From assembly GCA_020148025.1 (NCBI GenBank), contig JAHCRH010000006.1:1-43180 (forward strand): DNA of 43,180 nucleotides. The letters run 5' to 3'. The notes beneath the pieces are model-generated. The model was not told the DNA's origin, did no database searches, and was given only the letters and a program-made list of their open reading frames with translations. Origin of the DNA: Patescibacteria group bacterium. Lineage in GTDB: Bacteria; Patescibacteriota; Minisyncoccia; Minisyncoccales; JAHCRE01. Below, piece after piece: positions 35,327 through 43,180 of this stretch (within the stretch, counting starts at the first letter, position 1; every line of letters starts with the position of its first letter). Made by a program: the position numbers and the translations under genes.

Positions 35327-35374
35327 ATTAAAATAACCTTTTCCTTGGCTCGAAGAGAAAGAATAAAATTTATG

Positions 35375-35505
35375 AGAGATAGAGTCAGCTTTCTGGCTTG
35401 TCCCATTTTGGGCATCACAGTTGCGGCCCAGCACCTGATTGTATCAGGACTTTCCTGACCGTCCCTCTCCTTTTCACGCTTGCGCAAAAGGAGGGGGCTA
35501 TCTCT
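35375..35505 (-). promoter_or_regulatory. Cobalamin (B12) riboswitch-like RNA
   Basis: Minus strand AGAGATAGCCCCCTCC...GGTGCTGGGCCGCAACTGTGATGCCC...GGGACAAGCCAGAAAGCTGACTCTATCTCT; CCGCAACTGTGA and AAGCCAGAAAGC segments match the cobalamin aptamer; closing stem AGAGATAG/CTATCTCT; upstream TTGACA promoter at 35558-35563. Confidence 0.8.
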
Positions 35506-35605
35506 TTTTTACTAAAATCTTGAAAGATCAATTCTATCTTATTTCATAAAATAAACCTGTCAAGTGGATAACTTCGAAGTTATTAATGAAACCCCGAGAA
35601 ACTTG

Positions 35606-35632
35606 CCCGCCGAAGCTTTGGCGAAGGCGGGA
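35606..35632. repeat. GC-rich palindrome CCCGCC-GAA-GC-TTTG-GC-GAA-GGCGGG
   Basis: Same architecture as the palindrome inside the Clp ATPase gene. Confidence 0.65.
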
Positions 35633-35663
35633 ACTCTCGAGCGGGAGATCGAAGCTCTGAGGA

Positions 35664-35736
35664 TGGACGGTATAGGATTTGAACCTATGACCTCTGCGAT
35701 GTGAACGCAGCGCTCTTACCGCTGAGCCAACCGTCC
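35664..35736 (-). tRNA. tRNA-Val (anticodon CAC)
   Basis: GGACGGTTGGCTCAGCGGTAAGAGCGCTGCGTTCACATCGCAGAGGTCATAGGTTCAAATCCTATACCGTCCA. Confidence 0.94.
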
Positions 35737-35822
35737 AGATTGTATTTTGTTCTCCAAAATTAGTATAATAGAAAAAGGGGGTTTTTACAAGATTAATATT
35801 TATCGAGTTTTGAATTGAGTTT

Positions 35823-35969
35823 GCCCCGCACATAATTTTGCGAAGGGGGTCTTGGCGACGCCCTCTCCACGGGAAAGGCTTATTCAGCCCCGGGCGTCGC
35901 AAAAATCTTACAAAATTTATTCAGAATAAATCAGCGATTTTGAAAAAGAATAGCAAAATTTATGTGGGC
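35823..35969 (+). repeat. Three-way-junction element, copy B
   Basis: Ends GCCCCGCACATAATTTTGC...GCAAAATTTATGTGGGC; core GCGACGCCCTCTCCACGGGAAAGGCTTATTCAGCCCCGGGCGTCGC (35855-35900). Confidence 0.75.
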
Positions 35970-35990
35970 TGCTCAATTTTGTGAACAAAA

Positions 35991-37958
35991 TTGGCACAAG
36001 TTTTTGAGCTACATTTTAATCCGAAAGCTAAAGAAGATCTAATTTTTGATAGTTTTTGTTATACACCAGCGAATGTTTATGAAAAGAGGTTGGGAGGTTT
36101 ATATTTGGTTGGAGAATTAAAAAATGCCCTACCCCAAAACTTTCGCCTTTTAGATAATTTAGCCAAAATTATTAAAGGAAAATTTTATGCCTTCCCAGTT
36201 CAACCAATTGAAGAGGGTTTAAAAAAGAGTCTCAAGCAAGCTAATGAATTTTTGGAAAATGAAGTCAAAAAAGACAATACCAGTTGGTTGGGAAATTTGA
36301 ATTTTGCTGTAATTTCCTTAAAAAACTCTAATTTAAACTTTACCAAAGTCGGAGATCTAAAAATTTTATTATTAAGGGGAGATCAAATAATCAATATTGG
36401 TAAAAAGTTAGAGCTTCAAGAAATTGAACCTTATCCTTTAAAAGTTTTTTTAAATATTGTTTCTGGAAAATTATCAACAGGAGATATTGTTTTTATCTCT
36501 ACAAAAGAAGTCTTTGATTCTTTTTCAAAAGAGAATCTAATAAATGAGATAACTCAAATTCCAACTGAGGAAAAATTTTCTGAAAAAAAATTAAAAAAGA
36601 TTCTAAAAAATAAAGAGAAAATCTTATCAGAAATTTCAGGGGTCTGTCTTTTAGTCGTGCTGAAACCTGAATTTTTACCAAAGCGGGCCTTAAGTTTTGA
36701 AAAAGAAGCTCCGGTTTTTCCAATCTGGCAAATTTTCAAACCTTTTGTTACTAAAATAAGAAATTTCTCAAAAGTCTCCAAGAAATTACTTCCTAGCAAA
36801 GAGGCACTAAAAATCCCTCCCCCGGTCATCCCTCAGAAACTGCTTAAAAAATTCAGGATTTTCCCAAAAATTAAATTCTCCAGAGTTTCTAAAAAGAAAG
36901 TAATCTTAATTTTAGCTCTAATATTTTTCCTTTTTTTGGGATTTTTTATTTTTAAAAGAGGAAAAGAAATTTCTCTAAGAGAAACTCAAAATATCTTTTC
37001 AGAAATTCAAGCAAAAGTTAATATGGCTGAAAATTTCTTGATTTTAAAAGATGAAAAAAAAGCCAATTTGTTATTTAAAGAAGCCTGGGAAGAAATTTTA
37101 CCCCTAACAAAAGCCAAACATCCTCTTAAAAACGAAATCTTAACTCTAAAAGAATCAATCGAAGAAAATCTCCAAGATTTAAACAAGTTAGAAAAAATTA
37201 CTACACCGGAAATTTTATTTGAATTTTCAGAAAAGGAATTTTCGCCCCAAAAAGTGGTAGGTCTTGACAGGGTTTTGTATTTTTTTAATCCTTATTCTAA
37301 GGACCTCTATAAGTTTGAGAAGGGAGAAAAAATTAGAATTGAAACTGACCAAAAATTCAATAGAGCTGTTCGTTTTAATAAAAACTCAATTTCATTTTTT
37401 TCAGAGGAAAATTCGTTAATTTTCTTGAAAGAAAATCGATTTGGAGAAATTTTCTCCTTAAAGTTCCCTTACCCTGATTTTAGCTGTAACGATTTTTCTT
37501 CCTTTGGAAAAAATATTTATTTTTTAGACGGAAAATCAGGGGAAATTATAAAATATTTATCGCCGTTCATTAGTAGCAAAGATGCTCCGGAACTTTGGTT
37601 GAATCCTGAAACGAAAAAGCCAATTGGAGGAAAATCGATGGCTATAGATGGAAGCATTTGGATTTTAAATCAAAAAAACAATATCGATAGATTCTATCTC
37701 GGAAAATATCAGGAAACCTTAATTTTGGATTTCTTCCCTCTTCCAAAAAACATCGAGAAAATTTTAATTAACCGAAATTTACCTTACCTTTTTCTTTTAG
37801 AGCCTGAACAATCGCGAATAATTGTTTTAAATAAAGAAGGCCAAATTGTTAAACAATTCCAAAGTGAAAAATTTGATAATTTAAAAGATTTTGCTGTGTC
37901 TGACAATGGTATAATTTATCTATTAAACGGCCAAAAAGTTTATCGTATAGGAAACTGA
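35991..37958 (+). CDS. Hypothetical protein: possible PPM-phosphatase-like N-domain, central TM helix, possible beta-propeller C-domain
   Basis: NLNFAVISLKNSNLNFTKVGDLKILLLRGDQIINI...LSTGDIVFISTKEVFDSFSKE; TM KVILILALIFFLFLGFFIF; start TTG with no clear SD. Confidence 0.55.
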   Translation: MAQVFELHFNPKAKEDLIFDSFCYTPANVYEKRLGGLYLVGELKNALPQNFRLLDNLAKIIKGKFYAFPVQPIEEGLKKSLKQANEFLENEVKKDNTSWLGNLNFAVISLKNSNLNFTKVGDLKILLLRGDQIINIGKKLELQEIEPYPLKVFLNIVSGKLSTGDIVFISTKEVFDSFSKENLINEITQIPTEEKFSEKKLKKILKNKEKILSEISGVCLLVVLKPEFLPKRALSFEKEAPVFPIWQIFKPFVTKIRNFSKVSKKLLPSKEALKIPPPVIPQKLLKKFRIFPKIKFSRVSKKKVILILALIFFLFLGFFIFKRGKEISLRETQNIFSEIQAKVNMAENFLILKDEKKANLLFKEAWEEILPLTKAKHPLKNEILTLKESIEENLQDLNKLEKITTPEILFEFSEKEFSPQKVVGLDRVLYFFNPYSKDLYKFEKGEKIRIETDQKFNRAVRFNKNSISFFSEENSLIFLKENRFGEIFSLKFPYPDFSCNDFSSFGKNIYFLDGKSGEIIKYLSPFISSKDAPELWLNPETKKPIGGKSMAIDGSIWILNQKNNIDRFYLGKYQETLILDFFPLPKNIEKILINRNLPYLFLLEPEQSRIIVLNKEGQIVKQFQSEKFDNLKDFAVSDNGIIYLLNGQKVYRIGN

Positions 37959-37974
37959 AAGTTTTCTATACGAG

Positions 37975-38222
37975 CCCCCTCTAGTTTTGCCCAGTTATTT
38001 AGAATAAAGCTAATAATATAGACAAGACTTTGTTAAACTCCTGCGGTGCAGTGGGCGAATAGCCCCGAGCCGAAGGCGAGTGCACCGCCTTTGTAAAACC
38101 TCGCCCGCCTGCCATCTGCCTGCCAATGTAGAACAGATGAGTATCCAGAATTCGTTAAGACTGGGGCGGACATATTGACAAAACTATGACAGGCTTATGG
38201 CGGGCAGGCAAAATTAGGGGGG
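37975..38222 (-). repeat. Three-way-junction element, copy D (with ~105-bp internal insertion)
   Basis: Ends CCCCCTCTAGTTTTGCC...GGCAAAATTAGGGGGG; core (minus strand) GCGGTGCACTCGCCTTCGGCTCGGGGCTATTCGCCCACTGCACCGC (38043-38088). Confidence 0.7.
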
Positions 38223-38278
38223 AATAGTGCACGAGCGAACGAAGTGAACGAGTGCCTATGTGCTCGAATTAAAGTCCA

Positions 38279-40057
38279 ATGAAATATCTTACCCATAAAG
38301 AATTTAAAAAAATGATCCTCCACTCTTGGCAAAGAATTGAAAGAGATAAAGAGGAAATTAATAAAATCAATGTTTTTCCTGTTCCCGATATGGATACCGG
38401 AAGCAATTTGGCTAAAACCTTAGGAGGTATAAAAAAAGCAATTGAAGATAGAGAATTTAAAGATTTAGAAGAATTATCAGAAGTTGTTCTTGATAGTGCC
38501 CTGGTTTCCGCCCAAGGGAATGCCGGGGTAATTTATACTGGTTTTTTAGCAGGCTTCCTACCTCTTCTCAATAAAAATCCAATTGATTCTAAAAAATTAG
38601 CTCAAGCGTTTGAAAAAGGAGCAAAAAAAGCTAGAGCTGCTATTCAAAATCCAAAGGAAGGTACTATCTTAGATGTCATAGATGCAGCAACCGAAAGCAT
38701 TAAAAATAATTCGGAAAAAGAAACCAATATTTTAAATCTTTTTAGAAGAGCAATAACAAGGGCTGAGGAAGCTCTCCTGAATACTCGTGATAAAATAGAA
38801 GTTTTAAAAAGGGCAAATGTCGTCGATGCTGGAGGCCTTGGTTTCCTAATGATTTTAGAAAGTTATCTTGAGATCTTAGAAGGTGAAAAAAAAGAAACAA
38901 AATCCAGGCCTTCTGAAAAAATTGGAAAATTTGTTCAGACAATTTCTTATCGTTATGAAATTGTCTTTTTAATCGAAAATTTGAAAATTAAAATTGATGA
39001 TTTAAAAGAAAAACTTAGGAAACTCGGGGACTCTCTTGAAGTTTTACAAATTAAAGATAAAATAAAAGTTCATATTCATACTGATGATCCCGATGAAGTT
39101 AAAAAGGTCGCTCGGGGATCTGGCAAAATTTTAAATTTAAGAGTTGAAGATATGGCAAAAGAAATTGCAGGTGAAGAATCTCTTAAAAAAGTTTCCATTG
39201 GCATTGTCACTGAAAATATCACCGATCTTAAACAAAAGATTTTGGAAAAATATCAAATTGAAGAAGTCCCCGCTATTCTTGATTGGCCAGAGGTAGTTAA
39301 TTTGCCTGGTGAAAACATTTATCAAAAAATGCGAGAAGCTGAAAGAAGAGGCATCAAAGAATTAGGGAAAACTTCTCAACCATCACCTGGAGCTTATCTT
39401 AAAGCTTATAAAAAACAGCTTCAGAAATTTGAAAAAGTTCTTTGTATCACCATTACCTCAAAAATCTCGGGATGCTATAATTCAGCCTGTCAGGCAAAAT
39501 TAATGCTGGATGATCCTTCTAAAGTTTATGTCTTGGATTCTCTAACTGCTACTGCCGGGCAAGCCCTTTTGGTCTTGCGGGCAATCGAATTAATCCAGGA
39601 ACAAAGAGAAATTGAGGAAATTATTGAAGAACTTAAAAACTTAATTCCCAAAATTCACACTTATTTATTGTTCGAAGATCCCAGATGGATTGAGGCAATT
39701 GGTAGAATTAGCTCTTCCCAGGCAAACTGGATAAGGAGAATGAAAAAAATGGGAATAAGACCCATAACGGAAATAAAAAATGGCGTCCTAACTAAAGGAG
39801 GATTTTCGATTTTTACTAAAGATATTCCCGAAGCTCTCTTTAAAAAAATTGAAAAAGAAAGCAAAAAATTTAGAAAAGCAGGTAAAAAAATCAGGGTGAT
39901 AATTACCCATGCTGATAATCCTGGAGGAGCTGAAGAATTAAAAAAGATGTTAAAAGAAAAAATAGGAGCTGAAGTTCCTTTTGTTAATTTAGTCTGTACC
40001 CTGGTTGGCTCAAGACTGGGTCCAGGAAGTTTACTTGCTGGCTGGCACGAAATTTAG
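38279..40057 (+). CDS. DAK2/FakA-like kinase fused to a DegV/FakB-like fatty-acid-binding domain
   Basis: N-term INKINVFPVPDMDTGSNLAKTLGG...SALVSAQGNAGVIYTGFLAGF; C-term KTSQPSPGAYLKAYKKQLQKFEKVLCITITSKISGCYNSACQAKLM. Confidence 0.85.
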   Translation: MKYLTHKEFKKMILHSWQRIERDKEEINKINVFPVPDMDTGSNLAKTLGGIKKAIEDREFKDLEELSEVVLDSALVSAQGNAGVIYTGFLAGFLPLLNKNPIDSKKLAQAFEKGAKKARAAIQNPKEGTILDVIDAATESIKNNSEKETNILNLFRRAITRAEEALLNTRDKIEVLKRANVVDAGGLGFLMILESYLEILEGEKKETKSRPSEKIGKFVQTISYRYEIVFLIENLKIKIDDLKEKLRKLGDSLEVLQIKDKIKVHIHTDDPDEVKKVARGSGKILNLRVEDMAKEIAGEESLKKVSIGIVTENITDLKQKILEKYQIEEVPAILDWPEVVNLPGENIYQKMREAERRGIKELGKTSQPSPGAYLKAYKKQLQKFEKVLCITITSKISGCYNSACQAKLMLDDPSKVYVLDSLTATAGQALLVLRAIELIQEQREIEEIIEELKNLIPKIHTYLLFEDPRWIEAIGRISSSQANWIRRMKKMGIRPITEIKNGVLTKGGFSIFTKDIPEALFKKIEKESKKFRKAGKKIRVIITHADNPGGAEELKKMLKEKIGAEVPFVNLVCTLVGSRLGPGSLLAGWHEI

Positions 40058-40084
40058 AAATCAATTATAATATAAAATATCAAT

Positions 40085-41209
40085 ATGAATAGCTATATTA
40101 AAGGAGTTGGAATGACAAAATTTGATTATAGCCAGAAACCCTGGTGGAAATTTGCTTACGAAGCAGCAATAGAAGCTCTGGAAGATGCTAATATGAAGAT
40201 TTCAGATATTGATGCAATTTTGTTCGCCGCTATTTCTAGTGCTGCCGGTGGTGAGCATCAGACCCATAAAATCTCCCTTTTGTCTGATTTGTTTAAAACC
40301 AATGTTCCAATAATCGAAACCACGGGTGTTTGTTCCGGTTCCGCAATTGCCCTTTGGATAGCCTGTCGTCTTAATTTTAAAAATATTTTAGTTCTTGCCG
40401 GAGAGAGAGTGGTTGATAATGTTACTGATATAGTTACTGATAGGATATTATCTGCAGCTGAAAGAGTAATTGAACAAAGTGAGGGAATGCTTTTTCCAGT
40501 CCAAAAGGTATTAATCTGGCAGCAATATCAGAAAAAATATGGAGCAACAATGGACGATTTAGCACTAATTTCTTATAAAAATCATCAAAATGGCGCTTTA
40601 AATCCCGATGCATATTTCTATAATCGGCCTGTAACTTTGGAACAAATCAAAAAATCTCCAGTAGTTGCCTCACCTTTCAGATTATTTGATTGCTGTATAT
40701 CAGTTAATGCTGGAACAGCAGCTGTTGTTTCTAAAGAAAGAAGTGATATTGAAATTGCGGGTTCTGGTTTCACCACTGACTATACTTTGGCTTTTGGAAG
40801 AAAAGACATTACTCATTATGAAGCTACTCAGAGATCTGCTAAACTCGCCTATCAACAAGCTAATGTTTCACCTCAAGATATTGATCTGGCTGAAGTTCAT
40901 GACGCCTTCACTTCGGATGAGTTGATTGCCTATGAGGATTTAGGGTTTGCGCCAGTTGGGAAAGGAGCAGAACTGATAAAATCGGGCAAAGTAAATTTAG
41001 ATGGTGAGCTACCAGTTAATCCTTCGGGCGGCTTAAAGGCAAAAGGTCATCCTATTTCCCCAACCGGATTGGCCCAGATTGCGGAGATTACCAATCAACT
41101 TCGCGGTCGCTGTGGACCACGTCAGGTAAAAAATGCTAAAATTGGCCTCTGCCACAATATTGGAGGAAACGCTGGTAACGTGGTCGTTCACATTTTAAGA
41201 AAACTATGA
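40085..41209 (+). CDS. Thiolase-family acetyltransferase (archaeal/SCP-x-like)
   Basis: YIKGVGMTKFDYSQKPWWKFAYEAAIEALEDANM...TTGVCSGSAIAL...VNPSGGLKAKGHPISPTGLAQIAEI...CHNIGGNAGNVVVHIL. Confidence 0.85.
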   Translation: MNSYIKGVGMTKFDYSQKPWWKFAYEAAIEALEDANMKISDIDAILFAAISSAAGGEHQTHKISLLSDLFKTNVPIIETTGVCSGSAIALWIACRLNFKNILVLAGERVVDNVTDIVTDRILSAAERVIEQSEGMLFPVQKVLIWQQYQKKYGATMDDLALISYKNHQNGALNPDAYFYNRPVTLEQIKKSPVVASPFRLFDCCISVNAGTAAVVSKERSDIEIAGSGFTTDYTLAFGRKDITHYEATQRSAKLAYQQANVSPQDIDLAEVHDAFTSDELIAYEDLGFAPVGKGAELIKSGKVNLDGELPVNPSGGLKAKGHPISPTGLAQIAEITNQLRGRCGPRQVKNAKIGLCHNIGGNAGNVVVHILRKL

Positions 41210-42702
41210 AAATTTTATTAATTTGGCCAAAATTTCCTAATACTTTCTGGAGCTTCAAATATGCTCTTTCTTTTATTGGGAAGAAAGCGGCTTGTCCTCC
41301 TTTGGGCCTGTTAACAGTGGCCGCTTTATTACCTAAAAAATGGGAGAAAAGACTGATTGATCTTAATGTCGAAAAATTGACCGATGAGGATATTTCATGG
41401 GCAGATTTTATATTTATTTCGGCTATGGTTGTCCAAAAACAATCGGTAAGAGAAACCATTAAAAAAGCTAAAATTTTTGGTAAAAAAATTGTTGCTGGTG
41501 GTCCCCTTTTCACCACCGGTTTCGAGAATTATCTAAATAATATAGATCACTTTGTTTTAGGTGAAGCTGAAATTACTTTACCTTTATTTTTAGGGGATCT
41601 TAAAAATGGAAACTTGAAAAAAATCTACGAAGTCCAAAAATTCGTAGAGATAAAAAAATCCCCTATCCCTCTTTGGGAATTGATTGATATGAAAAAATAT
41701 GCCTCAATGACTCTCCAGTATTCCCGGGGTTGCCCTTTCAATTGCGAATTCTGCGATATTGTTCTCTTAAATGGTAGAGTCCAGAGGGCAAAAGACGAAA
41801 ATCAAATCCTGAGAGAGCTAACTGCCCTATATGATCGTGGTTGGCGGGAGGGTGTCTTTTTTGTCGATGATAATTTTATTGGAAATAAAAGGAAGTTAAA
41901 AGAAGAAATTTTGCCAGCAATAATTAAATGGATGACTGATCGAAAATATCCCTTTCAGCTCAATACTCAGGTCTCAGTAAATCTCGCCGATGATGAAGAA
42001 TTAATGAAGTTAATGGTGAGGGCTGGATTCAATACTGTATTCGTGGGTATTGAAAGCCCGAATGAAGAAAGTCTAACCGAGTGTGGTAAATTTCAAAATA
42101 TAAATCGTGATTTATTAGACTCAATCAAAATTATTCAAAATCAAGGCCTGCAAGTCCAAGGAGGATTCATTATTGGATTTGATGCAGATACTATCTCAAT
42201 TTTCGACCGAATGATTAATTTCATCCAGAAAAGTGGAATAATTACAGCTATGGTTGGTTTATTACAGGCGGCACCAAAAACAAGATTGTGGAAAAGGTTA
42301 AAGAAAGAAAAACGTTTGATAAGTGAACCAACTGGCAGTAACACCGATTGCACAATAAATTTCACTCCGAAGATGAACCCTCGGGTTTTAATTTCAGGCT
42401 ACCAAAGAGTGATGCGCACTATTTATTCACCAAAAAATTACTATCAAAGATTAATAAGATTTTTGAAACAATACAAACCAAAAAAAGGAGAAAATTTTCA
42501 GTTAAATTGGCAAAAAATTTCAGCCTTTCTGAAATCAATTTGGGCCTTAGGAATCGCCGGGAAAGAAAGAATTTATTACTGGAAACTTATCTTTTGGAGT
42601 GCTTTCAGGAAACCTAAAGTTTTCCCAATAGCGATTGAGTTAGCAATTTATGGATTCCATTTCCGGAAAATTTCAGAAGAGAACTTATCGATTAAAAGTT
42701 AA
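41206..42702 (+). CDS. B12-binding-domain radical SAM protein (DUF4070-like C-terminus)
   Basis: N-term MKILLIWPKFPNTFWSFKYAL...PPLGLLTVAALLP; LQYSRGCPFNCEFCDIVLLNGR (CxxxCxxC); FVGIESPNEESL. Confidence 0.88.
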   Translation: MKILLIWPKFPNTFWSFKYALSFIGKKAACPPLGLLTVAALLPKKWEKRLIDLNVEKLTDEDISWADFIFISAMVVQKQSVRETIKKAKIFGKKIVAGGPLFTTGFENYLNNIDHFVLGEAEITLPLFLGDLKNGNLKKIYEVQKFVEIKKSPIPLWELIDMKKYASMTLQYSRGCPFNCEFCDIVLLNGRVQRAKDENQILRELTALYDRGWREGVFFVDDNFIGNKRKLKEEILPAIIKWMTDRKYPFQLNTQVSVNLADDEELMKLMVRAGFNTVFVGIESPNEESLTECGKFQNINRDLLDSIKIIQNQGLQVQGGFIIGFDADTISIFDRMINFIQKSGIITAMVGLLQAAPKTRLWKRLKKEKRLISEPTGSNTDCTINFTPKMNPRVLISGYQRVMRTIYSPKNYYQRLIRFLKQYKPKKGENFQLNWQKISAFLKSIWALGIAGKERIYYWKLIFWSAFRKPKVFPIAIELAIYGFHFRKISEENLSIKS

Positions 42703-42707
42703 GAGAT

Positions 42708-43180
42708 ATGTTTTATCAGTGTCCAAAGTGTAAAAAAAATTGGCAATATCCAATTGAAAAATGCCCGGATTGTTTTTTGAAATTAGAAAGAGTGTCTTCT
42801 GGAAAAATAAAAGTAATTGCTGTCTCTCGAGTAAATATTTCTACTCCTTTACATCCGAAAGCTCCCTATTTTGTTTTACTTTTGGAGGACGAAAAAGGAA
42901 GAAAATGGGTTCAAAAATCAATAAAAGAATATAAAGCAGGTTCTGAATTTAAAATCGAAAAAGCCGACGAAGACAAAAATGCCGTAGCCATCTGGCGGGT
43001 GAAATATGACATTTTAGAGGCAATTGAAAAAGTGGTCAGTTTAATCGGAAAAATAAATCCTGTTTCCAAAACTTTGATTTTACCAACCTTGATTGCTCCT
43101 CGACATCCCTATTTTGCCCAAAATACCAGTCCTGAAGTTTTAAACCAGCTAATTAAATTTCTAATCCAAAGAGGGGCAAA
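42708..43180 (+). CDS. DUF35-like Zn-ribbon/OB-fold domain followed by a DUF362-like domain (3' truncated by the window)
   Basis: Manual translation: MFYQCPKCKKNWQYPIEKCPDCFLKLERVSSGKIKVIAVSRVNISTPLHPKAPYFVLLLEDEKGRKW...KTLILPTLIAPRHPYFAQNTSPEVLNQLIKFLIQRGA. Open to window end. Confidence 0.6.
   Translation, partial: MFYQCPKCKKNWQYPIEKCPDCFLKLERVSSGKIKVIAVSRVNISTPLHPKAPYFVLLLEDEKGRKWVQKSIKEYKAGSEFKIEKADEDKNAVAIWRVKYDILEAIEKVVSLIGKINPVSKTLILPTLIAPRHPYFAQNTSPEVLNQLIKFLIQRGA

Noticed and set aside
35534-35902. ORF 35534-35902 (-)
   Set aside because: Overlaps tRNA-Val, a palindrome and element copy B; not a plausible gene.
1-43180. CRISPR array or IS element with transposase
   Set aside because: No regularly spaced direct repeats with spacers and no recognisable transposase or integrase ORF were seen.

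Overview
AT-rich bacterial window, consistent with a Candidate Phyla Radiation (Patescibacteria/Parcubacteria-like) chromosome; this lineage call is inferred from gene content and style only. Recognisable housekeeping genes: dnaX, cysS, dnaB, recR, rplU, rmuC, the mraZ-rsmH-ftsL-like-ftsI cluster, a Clp-type AAA+ ATPase, a Ca2+ P-type ATPase with a CaCA exchanger, and tRNA-Gln(TTG), tRNA-Glu(CTC) and tRNA-Val(CAC). Two partial CDSs run off the window edges and are missing from the ORF track: a PurL-like AIR synthase (1-694, -) and a DUF35/DUF362-like protein (42708-43180, +). Main non-routine signals: (i) a family of minus-strand transcription units (about 0.7-16 kb) with near-consensus promoters, a shared leader with a boxA-like motif (AATAGTTCTTTGAAA), SD-sequestering hairpins in three cases, orphan small ORFs, and a conserved hairpin just after the stop codon in three cases; (ii) in the same promoter/boxA context, a ~500-nt apparently non-coding, highly structured RNA (about 14785-15310, -); (iii) a four-copy ~145-bp intergenic element with pairing termini and a 44-46-nt three-way-junction core whose stems covary between copies; (iv) a cobalamin-riboswitch-like RNA upstream of an operon with a transcobalamin-like architecture (alpha/alpha repeats + DUF4430), a standalone DUF4430 protein and an ECF-S-like membrane protein, i.e. 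a candidate B12-scavenging system; (v) short palindromes inserted in frame inside coding genes; (vi) a decayed murF. All calls come from reading the sequence; no searches were run.
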